From Ensifer adhaerens (GTDB lineage Bacteria > Pseudomonadota > Alphaproteobacteria > Rhizobiales > Rhizobiaceae), in NCBI RefSeq assembly GCF_028993555.1, contig NZ_CP118610.1:3836001-3900000 (forward strand): a stretch of 64,000 bases of DNA, written 5' to 3'. Made by a program: the position numbers and the translations under genes. Shown here piece after piece: positions 7,747 through 16,763 of this stretch. Under the pieces are notes generated by a model that had not been told where the DNA came from, searched no databases, and saw only the letters and a program-made list of their open reading frames with translations. The number at the start of each line of letters is the position of its first letter. Positions within the stretch are counted from its first letter, which is position 1.

Positions 7747-9300
7747 ATGACCGAGTTGCAAGAGGCGCGCGACATCAGGACCGAGGGCCTGCAGGTGGCG
7801 ACGCGTCATCCGGTGCCCAAAGGCGAGCCGATCCTGGAACTGCGCGCCCTGCAAAAGAAGTACGGCGCCGTGGAGGCCCTGAAGCCGGCGTCGTTAACCT
7901 TTCTCTCTGGCGAAATTCACGCGATCGTCGGCGAGAACGGTGCCGGCAAGTCGACGCTGATCAAGCTTCTGACCGGCGTCATCAAGCGCACATCCGGTGA
8001 AATCTTCTGGTGTGGTAAACCCGTTCAGCTCGGCACGCCCCAGGAGGCGATCGAACGCGGCATCAACGCCGTGCACCAGGAGGTCGTGCTCTGCGCCCAC
8101 CTGACTGTGGCGGCCAACATGTTTCTCGGCGACGAGATCAATCGCAACGGCCTGATGCGCAAGCGCGCCATGACCGATGCGGCGCAACGTGTCCTCGATG
8201 ACCTTGGCTTCAATCTGCCCGCCGGTGCCGTTCTCGGCAGTCTCACCATCGGCCAGCAACAATTGGTCGCCACGGCACGCGCCGCGATGCGGGGCACGCA
8301 GTTCCTGATCTTCGACGAGCCTACGGCCTACCTTACCCGACAGGAGTCGGCCCAGCTCTTCCGGCTGATCCGCAGGCTCCAGGCTGAAGGTGTGACCATC
8401 GTCTATATTAGCCACCGCATGGAGGAAGTCTTCGAGCTTGCCGACCGCGTTTCTGTTCTGCGCGACGGCACCCATGTCGGCACCCGCAAGATCGGCGAAA
8501 CGAACGAGGCGGAATTGATCGCGTTGATGATCAACCGCACGATCGAGCAGATCTACCACAAGGAGCATTTTCCGCCCGGCGAGGTGATCGTCGAAACGCG
8601 CGGTCTCAGTGGCCCCGGTTTCCAGGATGTGTCGCTGACCGTTCGGGCCGGCGAGATCGTCGGCCTCTACGGGCTGATCGGCGCAGGGCGCAGCGAGTTT
8701 GCGCTCGGTCTCTACGGCCGCCACCGTCCGAGTGCAGGCGAGGTCTACTGGCAGGGGCGCAAGGTGGATATCGCCAGCGAACGTGTCGCCATGGATCTCG
8801 GCATCGCGCTCGCGCCGGAAAGCCGTCGCGACCAGGGCCTGTGCCTCAATCTGCCGATCGGGCTCAACATCAACCTGCCGGTCTTCAATCGACTGACGCG
8901 TGGCATGACGATCAACGGCCAGCAGGAGCGGGAGAATGCCGACCGGCAGATCCGCGATCTGAAGATCAAGACGCCGTCGCGACGGGTGCTGGCGTCGGCC
9001 ATGTCCGGAGGCAACCAGCAGAAGATCGTTATCGGCAAGTGGCTGAGTCACGGTGCCAAGTTGTTCATCTTCGACGAGCCGACCGTTGGCGTCGATGTGG
9101 GTACCAAGGCGGAAATCTACAGGCTGTTTGCGCGGCTTCTGGAGAAGGGGGCGGGCATCATCCTGATCTCGTCCTATCTGCCTGAAGTCTACGAGCTTGC
9201 GGACAGATTGCACGTGTTCCGGCGCGGCCGGCTGGTTGCCAGCCACGACTATCGCGCCGCAAGCCACGAGGAAGTGCTGACGCAGGCGATCGGCGTTTGA
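7747..9300 (+). CDS. Sugar ABC transporter ATP-binding protein, RbsA type (two ATPase domains)
   Basis: A 517-residue ATPase with two fused nucleotide-binding domains, as in RbsA/MglA. Domain 1 (about 25-260) has Walker A VGENGAGKSTLIKLL and Walker B FLIFDEPTAYLT; domain 2 (about 265-510) has the degenerate P-loop GLIGAGRSEFALGL typical of the second half, signature SGGNQQK and Walker B LFIFDEPTVGVD. The frame is open upstream, but ATG 7747 follows GGGAGGAAT and avoids hairpin 2. It would energise uptake through the permease encoded next. An unusually long N-terminal stretch (about 25 residues) precedes domain 1. Confidence 0.93.
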   Translation: MTELQEARDIRTEGLQVATRHPVPKGEPILELRALQKKYGAVEALKPASLTFLSGEIHAIVGENGAGKSTLIKLLTGVIKRTSGEIFWCGKPVQLGTPQEAIERGINAVHQEVVLCAHLTVAANMFLGDEINRNGLMRKRAMTDAAQRVLDDLGFNLPAGAVLGSLTIGQQQLVATARAAMRGTQFLIFDEPTAYLTRQESAQLFRLIRRLQAEGVTIVYISHRMEEVFELADRVSVLRDGTHVGTRKIGETNEAELIALMINRTIEQIYHKEHFPPGEVIVETRGLSGPGFQDVSLTVRAGEIVGLYGLIGAGRSEFALGLYGRHRPSAGEVYWQGRKVDIASERVAMDLGIALAPESRRDQGLCLNLPIGLNINLPVFNRLTRGMTINGQQERENADRQIRDLKIKTPSRRVLASAMSGGNQQKIVIGKWLSHGAKLFIFDEPTVGVDVGTKAEIYRLFARLLEKGAGIILISSYLPEVYELADRLHVFRRGRLVASHDYRAASHEEVLTQAIGV

Positions 9301-9340
9301 GCTCACAAAAAGAAACTTGAGGGATGCAGGGAGGAAGACG

Positions 9341-10318
9341 ATGAGTGCGGAAACGGTGGAGAGCGGCGCCAGTGCGGCGCCACGCAAGGGCGTGAGCATT
9401 CTGTTCGGCCTCACCCTGCTGGGGCTGCTTCTGTTCCTCTGGCTGCTGCTGGGCCTCGCCACCAACAGTTTCTGGACGCCCAACAACATCAGCAACCTGC
9501 TGCGCCAGGGCGCGATGACCGCGATCCTTGCGGTCGGCCAGACCTTCGTCATCATCACCGCCGGCATCGATCTGTCGGTCGGTGCCGTGGTCGGCTTCAC
9601 CAGCGTCATCGTCGCCTGGCTGCTTGCCGCCGGCGTACCGCTCTGGGCCGCCATCCTCCTGACGCTTGCCTTCGGTGTGCTGATCGGTGCCTTCCACGCC
9701 TTCGGCATCGTGCGCATGGGGCTGCCACCCTTCATCATCACGCTTGCAACCCTCACTTCGTTGCGCGGCATCGGCCTGTTGATCACCAACGGTTCGACGA
9801 TCTCGATCACCAACGAGGCCTTTACCAATTTCTCGCGCTCCGATTTCCTCGGCGTGCCGAGCCTGTTCTGGATGGTGATCGTGGTGGCGATCCCCGCCTA
9901 TGTCTTTCTGCACTTGAGCCGCTTCGGTCGTTACCTCTTCGCCGTCGGCTCCAACAGCGAAGCGGCGCGCCTCTCCGGCGTCAACGTTCACCGCACCATC
10001 TATCTTGCCTATATCCTCTCCTCGACCTGCGCCGCCTTCGTCGGCCTCTTGCTCGCCTCGCGCATCGGTATCGGCAACGCCACGCAAGCCGAGGGCTGGG
10101 AGTTGCAGGCGATCGCTTCGTCGGTCATCGGCGGCACCAGCCTGTTCGGTGCCGTTGGCTCAGTGCACGGGCCTTTGCTCGGCGCGTTCATCCTCGCGAC
10201 GATCAACAACGGCGCCAATCTCCTCAACGTCAACTCGTTCTGGCAGCGCATCATCACCGGCGTGCTGATCATCGTCATCGTCTATTTCGATCAACTCCGG
10301 CGCCGCAGCGCCCGCTAG
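9341..10318 (+). CDS. Sugar ABC transporter permease, RbsC type
   Basis: A 325-residue inner-membrane protein with about ten hydrophobic segments, of the branched-chain/ribose permease family (BPD_transp_2). Diagnostic stretches are AVGQTFVIITAGIDLSVGA near residue 65 and the loop NSEAARLSGVNV near 215, the EAA-like contact with the ATPase. ATG 9341 is chosen because GGGAGGAAG precedes it by a good distance; the longer frame from 9317 adds eight residues without a site. It completes the binding protein-ATPase-permease transporter; a single permease gene implies a homodimer. Confidence 0.93.
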   Translation: MSAETVESGASAAPRKGVSILFGLTLLGLLLFLWLLLGLATNSFWTPNNISNLLRQGAMTAILAVGQTFVIITAGIDLSVGAVVGFTSVIVAWLLAAGVPLWAAILLTLAFGVLIGAFHAFGIVRMGLPPFIITLATLTSLRGIGLLITNGSTISITNEAFTNFSRSDFLGVPSLFWMVIVVAIPAYVFLHLSRFGRYLFAVGSNSEAARLSGVNVHRTIYLAYILSSTCAAFVGLLLASRIGIGNATQAEGWELQAIASSVIGGTSLFGAVGSVHGPLLGAFILATINNGANLLNVNSFWQRIITGVLIIVIVYFDQLRRRSAR

Positions 10319-10350
10319 GCGCTGCCACCGAACATTCTGTGAGAACTGCC

Positions 10351-11373
10351 ATGAAAGCCGTGCTCTGCCTCGAACCCGGCCGCCTGGAGGTCGTTGACCG
10401 TTCACCGGCTAAGGACGTGCCTGACGGTTGGGTGCATCTATCCGTCAGCCATGTCGGCATTTGCGGCACCGACTATCATATCTTGGCCGGCAAACATCCG
10501 TTCCTCGAATATCCCCGCGTCATGGGCCACGAGATCTCCGCAACGGTCATTTCCGGTGGCCGCGGCACGGAGATCGCGCCCGGTACTCCCGTCGTGGTCA
10601 ACCCCTATCTCTCCTGCGGTACCTGCGTTGCCTGCCGAAAGGGCAAGCCGAACTGCTGCACCGCCATCAAGGTTCTCGGCGTGCACACCGACGGTGCCTT
10701 TTGCGAAGAGATCGTCGTGCCCGAGGGTAATCTTTATCCGGCGCACGGTCTGTCTGCCGAAGCTGCGGCGACGGTCGAATTCCTGGCGATCGGTGCCCAT
10801 GCGGTGCGCCGAGCATGTACGGATGCGGGGGCACGAGCGCTGGTCATCGGTGCAGGGCCGATTGGCCTCGGCACCGCGATCTTCTCGCGCATAGCCGGCC
10901 ATCAGGTGACGCTCGTTGACACCAGCGACGAACGGCTGAACTTTGCCGCCGAGAAGCTCGGTTTCGCCAATGGCATCGTCGCGGGCGCCGATTTGGCCTC
11001 ACGCGTAGCCGAAGCGACGGGGGGCGACGGCTTCGACGTCGTCTTCGATGCCACCGGGTATAGTGGCTCGATGCAGTCCGCCTTCGCCTATGTCGCCCAT
11101 GGTGGCACGCTGGTCTTCGTCAGCGTCGTCAAGGACGAGATACGCTTCTCCGATCCGGAGTTCCATAAACGCGAGATGACCTTGATCGGCAGCCGCAATG
11201 CGACCCGCGGGGACTTTGATCATGTCGTTGCATCGATTGCTTCCGGTCTCGTGCCGGTCGAGGCGCTGATCACCCACCGCACGACGCTGGAAGGCGCGGT
11301 CGCCGATCTTCCGCGATGGGCGGAGGAAAAGTCGGGCCTGGTCAAGGCAATCATCAAGGTCGCGGCGATATGA
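10351..11373 (+). CDS. Zinc-dependent dehydrogenase, L-galactonate 5-dehydrogenase (LgoD)-like
   Basis: A 340-residue medium-chain zinc dehydrogenase. Seen: catalytic-zinc motif VGICGTDYH and VMGHEIS, structural-zinc cysteines in CGTCVACRKGKPNCC, and Rossmann motif IGAGPIGLG. The C-terminal segment FSDPEFHKREMTLIGSRNAT closely resembles, as I recall it, E. coli LgoD (YjjN), which oxidises L-galactonate to D-tagaturonate. That would feed the UxaB-like reductase in this cluster. L-idonate or sorbitol-type dehydrogenases are alternatives. ATG 10351 gives the usual family N terminus (MKAVLCLEPG); a GTG at 10339 adds four residues. It is the last gene of the transporter operon, 32 bases after the permease. 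Confidence 0.82.
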   Translation: MKAVLCLEPGRLEVVDRSPAKDVPDGWVHLSVSHVGICGTDYHILAGKHPFLEYPRVMGHEISATVISGGRGTEIAPGTPVVVNPYLSCGTCVACRKGKPNCCTAIKVLGVHTDGAFCEEIVVPEGNLYPAHGLSAEAAATVEFLAIGAHAVRRACTDAGARALVIGAGPIGLGTAIFSRIAGHQVTLVDTSDERLNFAAEKLGFANGIVAGADLASRVAEATGGDGFDVVFDATGYSGSMQSAFAYVAHGGTLVFVSVVKDEIRFSDPEFHKREMTLIGSRNATRGDFDHVVASIASGLVPVEALITHRTTLEGAVADLPRWAEEKSGLVKAIIKVAAI

Positions 11374-11706
11374 GCGATGGCAGCTTTGCTGCATTGCCGC
11401 AGAGGCCGCACACGGCTTTCGCTCTTCGGAGCCGTCATTTTCTCCTTGAAAAGACCCGGCATCGGTTTTCAACACACGAAAATAGCGGAAAACCGCCAGT
11501 TTCGGACAAGCTCGTTTGCAAATCGTCAGGAATCCAGATTCATTCTGGCCTGAGGCCTTGTATCGAGGTGAGACGGGTATATTTGTTGCACTGCACAAGA
11601 AAAGTGGTAGTCTGGCAGCGATTGCGGACACCAAGACAAACAATCGCAAGCTTGCGTCCGACCGGGAGCGGCGTTGTCGTCGATTGAACCAAGGGGTACG
11701 CTTCCC
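11374..11706 (+). other. Intergenic region before phaZ
   Basis: About 330 bases without a convincing gene. It holds scattered short A/T-rich stretches and one dyad of TGCA elements (reported separately). No terminator with a T tract was found for the upstream dehydrogenase gene; short reading frames here have no site or family resemblance. Confidence 0.6.
11583..11598. promoter_or_regulatory. TGCA-rich dyad upstream of phaZ (possible PhaR-type site)
   Basis: TTGTTGCACTGCACAA is an imperfect palindrome built from TGCA-C-TGCA flanked by TTG/CAA. Alphaproteobacterial PHB regulators of the PhaR family bind TGC/GCA-rich dyads near phasin and pha genes, so a site upstream of the depolymerase is plausible. 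Motif similarity is from memory. Confidence 0.35.
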
Positions 11707-12981
11707 ATGTTCTACCAGCTCTATGAATTGAACCATGCAATGATGGCGCCGTGGCGTACGGCCGCCGATGCCATGCGGCTTGCCTTCAGCAATCCGATGA
11801 ATCCGGTCTCGCACACCTATTTCGGTCGTGCGGCCGCCGCCGGGCTCGAGGTGTTCGAGCGCTCCACCCGCCGCTATGGCAAACCGGAGTTCGGGCTTCC
11901 CGCGACCGAGGTCGACGGCACGTCCGTCTCCGTCTACGAACGCATCGTCTGGCGCGCACCCTTCTGCAATCTCATCCATTTCGAGCGCGCCTTGCCCAAG
12001 GGACGTGCCGCCGATCCGAAGGTTCTGATCGTCGCGCCGATGTCCGGCCACTACGCGACGCTGCTGCGCGGCACGGTGGAAGCGCTGCTGCCGCATTCCG
12101 ACATCTACATCACCGACTGGATCGACGCGCGCATGGTGCCGCTCAGCGAGGGCACTTTCGATCTCGATGATTACATCGACTACGTCATCCAGATGCTGCA
12201 CTTCCTGGGCCCGAACACGCATGTGATCGGCGTCTGTCAGCCGGCGGTGCCGGTGCTCGCCGCCGTCGCCCTGATGGAGGCGACTGATGACCCGCTGTCG
12301 CCGGCGACGATGACGCTGATGGGCGGGCCGATCGACACGCGCATCAATCCGACCGGCGTCAATCAGCTCGCCGAGCAGCGCCCGATCGAATGGTTCCGCG
12401 ATAATGTCATCATGCCGGTGCCGTGGCCGCAGCCGGGCTTCATGCGCATGGTCTATCCGGGCTTCCTTCAGCTCTCGGGTTTCATGTCGATGAACCTCGA
12501 TCGGCACCTGATCGCCCACAAGGAGTTCTTCGCCCATCTGGTGAAGAACGACGGTGACGCTGCCGAAAAGCATCGCGACTTCTACGACGAATATCTCGCA
12601 GTCATGGACCTGACCGCCGAATTCTATCTGCAGACCGTGCAGGTGGTCTTCATGCAGCACGCTCTGCCGAAGGGCGAGATGATGCACCGCGGCAAGCGCG
12701 TCGATACGACGGCAATCAAGAAGGTCGCGCTGCTGACAGTCGAAGGCGAGAACGACGACATCTCCGGCGTTGGTCAGACCAAGGCGGCGCAGACGATCTG
12801 CACCAACATCCCCGACCATATGCGCATGCATTACATGCAGCCGGATGTCGGCCACTACGGTGTCTTCAACGGATCGCGCTTCCGCCGCGAAATCGCGCCG
12901 CGCATCGTCGCTTTCCACCGCGAGCACTCGCGGCACGTAAAACCGGTGAAGCAACTCATCAAGGGCGGCAAGTCCGCCTGA
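11707..12981 (+). CDS. phaZ: Intracellular polyhydroxybutyrate depolymerase
   Basis: A 424-residue PhaZ of the intracellular class, which hydrolyses stored poly-3-hydroxybutyrate granules. The N terminus MFYQLYELNHAMMAPWR and the C-terminal PHB_depo_C region (IKKVALLTVEGENDDISG, QPDVGHYGVFNGSRFR) are diagnostic. The nucleophile elbow reads VIGVCQPAVP, with Cys in the place of the usual lipase Ser, as known for intracellular PhaZ1 enzymes; Asp and His of the triad are in GENDDISG and VGHYGVF. The frame is open to 11674, but ATG 11707 gives the family start. No signal peptide, consistent with action in the cytoplasm. It is a single-gene unit facing the DUF2852 gene. Confidence 0.95.
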   Translation: MFYQLYELNHAMMAPWRTAADAMRLAFSNPMNPVSHTYFGRAAAAGLEVFERSTRRYGKPEFGLPATEVDGTSVSVYERIVWRAPFCNLIHFERALPKGRAADPKVLIVAPMSGHYATLLRGTVEALLPHSDIYITDWIDARMVPLSEGTFDLDDYIDYVIQMLHFLGPNTHVIGVCQPAVPVLAAVALMEATDDPLSPATMTLMGGPIDTRINPTGVNQLAEQRPIEWFRDNVIMPVPWPQPGFMRMVYPGFLQLSGFMSMNLDRHLIAHKEFFAHLVKNDGDAAEKHRDFYDEYLAVMDLTAEFYLQTVQVVFMQHALPKGEMMHRGKRVDTTAIKKVALLTVEGENDDISGVGQTKAAQTICTNIPDHMRMHYMQPDVGHYGVFNGSRFRREIAPRIVAFHREHSRHVKPVKQLIKGGKSA

Positions 12982-13085
12982 CCTCACTATCGCGGCCGTT
13001 TTGACCGCGTAGAGTCAAGGGTTTGTCCGATTCCGGGGGGAGGGCGCCTTGCAGAGCCAAGGGCGCCTTCCCACATCGTTTTCAT

Positions 13086-13105
13086 CGGGCCGCATGGGCG
13101 GCCCG
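13086..13105 (+). other. GC-rich hairpin in the leader of the DUF2852 gene
   Basis: An eight-base perfect stem (CGGGCCGC 13086-13093 / GCGGCCCG 13098-13105) with an ATGG loop ends 9 bases before the GAGGAA ribosome-binding site. Without a T tract it may be a translational control element or part of a weak phaZ terminator. Confidence 0.5.
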
Positions 13106-13128
13106 GATGATTGCGAGGAATCCTGAAG

Positions 13129-13548
13129 ATGAACCAATCTGCAATGATCCGTCCGGATTGGACGCCCGCGACCATCGCCCTGATGGTGCTCGGCTTCGTG
13201 GTCTTTTGGCCACTGGGCCTGGCCATGCTCGCCTACATCCTGTTCGGCGAAAAGCTCAAGACGTTCAAGAAAGACGCCAACGATACGGTGGATGGCATGT
13301 GCTCGGCATTCAAGCGCGGCGGTCGCCGTTCCAATTGGACGCATCGCACCGGCAACGTCGCCTTCGACGACTGGCGCGAAGCAGAACTTGCGCGCCTCGA
13401 TGAGGAACGCCGCAAGCTCGACGAAATGCGCGAAGAATTCGACACCTATGTGCGCGAGCTTCGCCGCGCCAAGGACCAGGAAGAGTTTGACCGCTTCATG
13501 CGCGACCGCAAGAATGGCGGTTCTGGCCCGATCGTCGAAGCCCATTAA
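13129..13548 (+). CDS. DUF2852 domain membrane protein
   Basis: A 139-residue protein matching the DUF2852 family, found widely in Rhizobiales, with no known function. One strong hydrophobic segment (about residues 16-42, TIALMVLGFVVFWPLGLAML) is followed by a charged, probably coiled-coil region (about 80-125, rich in E, R and K). The motif FKRGGRRSNWTHRTGN is a good family marker. ATG 13129 is preceded by GAGGAA with 8-base spacing; the longer frame starting at 13111 overlaps that site. Followed by a strong terminator, so it is monocistronic. An envelope location with a cytoplasmic helical tail is likely. Confidence 0.85.
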   Translation: MNQSAMIRPDWTPATIALMVLGFVVFWPLGLAMLAYILFGEKLKTFKKDANDTVDGMCSAFKRGGRRSNWTHRTGNVAFDDWREAELARLDEERRKLDEMREEFDTYVRELRRAKDQEEFDRFMRDRKNGGSGPIVEAH

Positions 13549-13563
13549 TTTTCGGAAAACGCT

Positions 13564-13599
13564 TCCGGCGTTTCACATGAAACGCCGGATTATCTTTTT
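13564..13599 (+). terminator. Rho-independent terminator after the DUF2852 gene
   Basis: TCCGGCGTTTCA (13564-13575) pairs perfectly with TGAAACGCCGGA (13578-13589), followed by TTATCTTTTT. The loop centre GTTTCACATGAAAC also resembles a degenerate parS core, but the hairpin function explains it. Confidence 0.85.
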
Positions 13600-13652
13600 C
13601 GCGCCTCGCGGCGCTGTAGGCGAAGGCCCAGCGAATCGGTTAGAAAGCCTGC

Positions 13653-14405
13653 ATGTTCCCTTCCTTCAAGCGGCGCATCCAACCTGCTCCACCCGCCACG
13701 ACGCGGCAGATTGAGGTCGCCGGCAAGTCTCTGCCGCTGACGATCAAGCAGAACGCGCGTGCGACCCGCATGACATTGCGCATCGAACCCGGTGGCCGGG
13801 CCTTGAAGATGACGGTGCCGCAGGGTCTGCCCGAGCGTGAGGTGAATGCCTTCCTGACGCGGCATCAGGGTTGGCTGATGACCAAGCTCGCCCGCTTTTC
13901 CGGCGAAAGCCAGATCGAGGAAGGTGGCTCCATCCTGATCCGCGGCATTTCCCATCGCATCGAGCGCACCGGCAAGATCCGCGGGCTGACAGAAGCGCTG
14001 ATGGTTGATGACGAGCCTGTGCTGCGCGTCAGTGGCGACGAGGAGCATCTCAACCGCCGCATCGTCGATTTCTTGAAGAAGGAAGCACGCCAGGATCTCG
14101 ATCGACTGGTTGCGATCTACACCGGTCGCATTGGCCGGCGGGCGAAGTCCGTGTCGCTGAAAGATACGCGCAGCCGCTGGGGATCATGCTCGGCCGATGG
14201 CGCGCTGAGCTTTTCCTGGCGCATCGTGATGGCGCCTCCGAAAGTCATCGCCTATCTCGCAGCGCACGAGGTCGCGCATTTGCAGGAGATGAACCACGGC
14301 CCCGATTTTTGGGCGCTGTGTGGCAAGCTGTGCCCGGATACGGAGGATGCCAAGCGGTGGCTCCGCCGCAACGGCACGATGCTGCACGCGATCGATTTCG
14401 ACTGA
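13653..14405 (+). CDS. YgjP-like (DUF45) zinc metallopeptidase
   Basis: A 250-residue protein of the YgjP/DUF45 metallopeptidase family, probably cytoplasmic. The zinc motif HEVAHLQEMNHGPDFW near residue 206 supplies two His and a catalytic Glu plus a third downstream His, and the upstream marker DTRSRWGSCSADGALSFSWR is typical of the family. The physiological substrate is not known; members have been suggested to act on nucleotides or proteins. The ATG 13653 start is the only reasonable one. It stands alone between terminators or convergent genes. Confidence 0.88.
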   Translation: MFPSFKRRIQPAPPATTRQIEVAGKSLPLTIKQNARATRMTLRIEPGGRALKMTVPQGLPEREVNAFLTRHQGWLMTKLARFSGESQIEEGGSILIRGISHRIERTGKIRGLTEALMVDDEPVLRVSGDEEHLNRRIVDFLKKEARQDLDRLVAIYTGRIGRRAKSVSLKDTRSRWGSCSADGALSFSWRIVMAPPKVIAYLAAHEVAHLQEMNHGPDFWALCGKLCPDTEDAKRWLRRNGTMLHAIDFD

Positions 14406-14449
14406 GCAGGCGAACTGACCCGGCCGTCATCCGCAAAGCCAAGGCTTTA

Positions 14450-14641
14450 TCAGCGAGCGCGCATCGCCTCGCGGATCTTCTCGTCGGTCTTGTATTGGCT
14501 GAGCGCATAGACTGACCAGATCGCGGCCGGCACCCAGCCGATCAGGGTCAACTGCAGGATCAGACACATGAGGCCTGCAAAGGGGCGTCCGATCGTGAAA
14601 AACTGCAGCCAGGGCAGGATAAGCGCGAGCAAAAGGCGCAT
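14450..14641 (-). CDS. Small Pmp3/YqaE-family membrane peptide
   Basis: A 63-residue two-helix membrane protein. Helix 1 (about 2-24) and helix 2 (about 26-48) flank the family-like stretch LILQLTLIGWVPAAIWSVYAL, matching the Pmp3/YqaE (UPF0057) pattern in which a conserved GW-P occurs in the second helix. Members modulate membrane potential and respond to salt or cold stress. The frame extends upstream to 14791, but ATG 14641 gives the normal 50-65-residue size. It points toward the metallopeptidase gene and its start is 226 bases from trpF. Confidence 0.75.
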   Translation of the reverse strand: MRLLLALILPWLQFFTIGRPFAGLMCLILQLTLIGWVPAAIWSVYALSQYKTDEKIREAMRAR

Positions 14642-14867
14642 CTGTGTCTCCGTTGTGGTAAAATGCATATGGTGAAAGCCGGACTGGCCGACAAGGGGCT
14701 CGGCGTGCTCCGAGCGCATTGCCCGCAGGCTCCTCGAGGACGAGGCTAGCCGAGCAGCACGCCACTTGCAGAACGCCTCGGCACACCGCATCTAAGGGCG
14801 TTGGCTGTCGTGTTCTACGTCGGTTTTTGGCTCGACTCCCGTGACATTTCATGCAAGGTCGCTTCTC

Positions 14868-15542
14868 ATGAAAACCGAAGTGAAGATATGCGGGCTGAAG
14901 ACCGCGGAAGCGGTTGAGCGTGCGGTCGCGCTCGGAGCGTCCCATACCGGCTTCATCTTTTTCCCGAAGAGCCCGAGGAACATCGAGCCCGATGATGCCG
15001 GCCGGCTGGCGGACCGGATTCGCGGCCGGGCGAAGATCGTTGCCGTCACGGTCAATGCCGACAACGACGAACTCGATGAAATCGTCTCGGCGCTGAACCC
15101 GGATATCCTGCAACTGCATGGCGGCGAAAGCCCGGAGCGACTGCTGACGGTCAAGGCGATGTACGGCCTACCTGTCATGAAGGTTTTTTCGGTCCGCGAC
15201 GCTGCCGATTTCGAAAAGATCGACGCCTATATCGGTATCGCCGATCGCTTCCTTTTCGACGCCAAGGCCCCGGCGGGTTCCGATTTGCCCGGTGGCAACG
15301 GCGTTTCCTTTGACTGGAAGCTGCTTGATGCGCTTGACGCAAGCGTCGATTACATGCTTTCCGGTGGTCTTAACGCCAGTAACATTGGCGAGGCCATGGC
15401 GCAGACCCGCGCCCGCGCTATCGATATCTCCTCCGGCGTCGAGAGCGCGCCGGGCGTCAAGGATCTGAAGCTCATGGAATCGTTTTTCAATGCCGTTCGC
15501 CAGGCGGAGGCGGGCATGCCACGGTCAGGGAGCAGGACGTGA
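14868..15542 (+). CDS. trpF: Phosphoribosylanthranilate isomerase
   Basis: A 224-residue TIM-barrel enzyme converting N-(5-phosphoribosyl)anthranilate to the carboxyphenylamino-deoxyribulose phosphate in tryptophan synthesis. Motifs: [10 protein letters not shown] with the catalytic Cys, [20 protein letters not shown] with the catalytic Asp, and the phosphate-binding [16 protein letters not shown] 14868 yields the standard N terminus; GTG 14841 adds nine non-conserved residues. It begins a trpFBA operon, with the trpB GTG overlapping its stop by 4 bases. Separation of trpF from trpC and trpD is usual for rhizobia. Confidence 0.96.
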   Translation: MKTEVKICGLKTAEAVERAVALGASHTGFIFFPKSPRNIEPDDAGRLADRIRGRAKIVAVTVNADNDELDEIVSALNPDILQLHGGESPERLLTVKAMYGLPVMKVFSVRDAADFEKIDAYIGIADRFLFDAKAPAGSDLPGGNGVSFDWKLLDALDASVDYMLSGGLNASNIGEAMAQTRARAIDISSGVESAPGVKDLKLMESFFNAVRQAEAGMPRSGSRT

Positions 15543-16759
15543 ACCAGGCGCCAAAGTTGAATTCCTTCCGGGGCGGCCCGGATGAAGACGGTCGTTTCGG
15601 CATCTTTGGTGGCCGTTTCGTCGCCGAGACATTGATGCCTCTGATCCTCGACCTGCAGAACGAGTGGGACAAGGCGAAGGACGATCCGACCTTCAAGGCG
15701 GAACTGGAACACCTCGGCGCCCACTATATCGGCCGGCCGAGCCCGCTCTACTTCGCCGAACGGCTGACCGCCGAACTCGGCGGCGCCAAGATCTATTTCA
15801 AGCGCGAAGAGCTGAACCACACCGGTTCGCACAAGATCAACAACTGCATCGGCCAGATCCTGCTCGCCAAGCGCATGGGCAAGACGCGCATCATCGCCGA
15901 AACCGGTGCCGGCCAGCATGGCGTGGCTTCGGCTACCGTCGCCGCCCGCTTCGGCCTGCCCTGTGTCGTCTACATGGGCGCGACCGATGTCGAGCGTCAG
16001 GCGCCGAACGTCTTTCGCATGAAGCTGCTCGGTGCCGAGGTGAAGCCGGTCACCGCCGGCAGCGGCACGCTCAAGGACGCCATGAACGAGGCGCTGCGCG
16101 ACTGGGTCACCAATGTCGACAACACCTATTACCTGATCGGCACGGCTGCCGGCCCGCATCCCTATCCGGAAATGGTCCGCGATTTCCAGGCGATCATCGG
16201 CCAGGAAGCCAAGGAGCAGATGCTTGCCGCCGAAGGCCGGCTGCCGGATCTCGTCGTTGCCGCCGTCGGCGGTGGCTCGAACGCCATCGGCATCTTCCAT
16301 CCGTTCCTCGACGATGAAAGCGTCAAGATCGTCGGCGTCGAAGCTGGCGGCAAGGGCATCGAGGGCGACGAGCATTGCGCCTCGATCACCGCCGGTTCGC
16401 CCGGCGTGCTGCACGGCAACCGCACCTACCTGCTGCAGGATGGTGACGGCCAGATCAAGGAAGGCCATTCGATTTCGGCCGGCCTCGACTACCCCGGCAT
16501 CGGCCCGGAACATGCCTGGCTGAACGATGTCGGCCGCGTCGAATATGTGCCGATCATGGATCACGAGGCACTCGAGGCCTTCCAGACGCTGACGCGCCTC
16601 GAAGGCATCATTCCGGCGCTCGAGCCGTCACACGCGCTTGCCGAAGTCATCAAGCGTGCGCCGAAGATGGGCAAGGACGAGATCATCCTGATGAACCTCT
16701 CCGGTCGCGGCGACAAGGACATCTTCACCGTCGGCAAGATTCTGGGAATGGGGCAGTAA
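15539..16759 (+). CDS. trpB: Tryptophan synthase beta chain
   Basis: A 406-residue PLP enzyme that joins indole and serine to make tryptophan. The PLP Schiff-base lysine is Lys99 in [11 protein letters not shown], the phosphate loop is GGGSNAIG near residue 245, and the substrate loop ETGAGQHG near 122 is intact. GTG start at 15539 overlapping the trpF stop (GTGA) implies translational coupling. The alpha chain follows after 4 bases; the two chains form the alpha2beta2 complex with an indole tunnel. Length and motifs are those of the standard TrpB1 class. Confidence 0.97.
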   Translation: MNQAPKLNSFRGGPDEDGRFGIFGGRFVAETLMPLILDLQNEWDKAKDDPTFKAELEHLGAHYIGRPSPLYFAERLTAELGGAKIYFKREELNHTGSHKINNCIGQILLAKRMGKTRIIAETGAGQHGVASATVAARFGLPCVVYMGATDVERQAPNVFRMKLLGAEVKPVTAGSGTLKDAMNEALRDWVTNVDNTYYLIGTAAGPHPYPEMVRDFQAIIGQEAKEQMLAAEGRLPDLVVAAVGGGSNAIGIFHPFLDDESVKIVGVEAGGKGIEGDEHCASITAGSPGVLHGNRTYLLQDGDGQIKEGHSISAGLDYPGIGPEHAWLNDVGRVEYVPIMDHEALEAFQTLTRLEGIIPALEPSHALAEVIKRAPKMGKDEIILMNLSGRGDKDIFTVGKILGMGQ

Positions 16760-16763
16760 GATC

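Noticed and set aside
7894..9828. A 644-codon open frame on the minus strand
   Set aside because: It covers the ABC ATPase and permease genes in antisense; no recognisable domain.
10999..12987. A 662-codon open frame on the minus strand
   Set aside because: It runs opposite to phaZ and the end of the zinc dehydrogenase gene and crosses their intergenic gap; composition is typical of an antisense shadow in GC-rich DNA.
13569..13584. A third possible parS core, CGTTTCACATGAAACG
   Set aside because: It has 13 of 16 matches with the central CACGTG broken to CACATG, and it forms the top of a clear terminator stem, which explains the symmetry.
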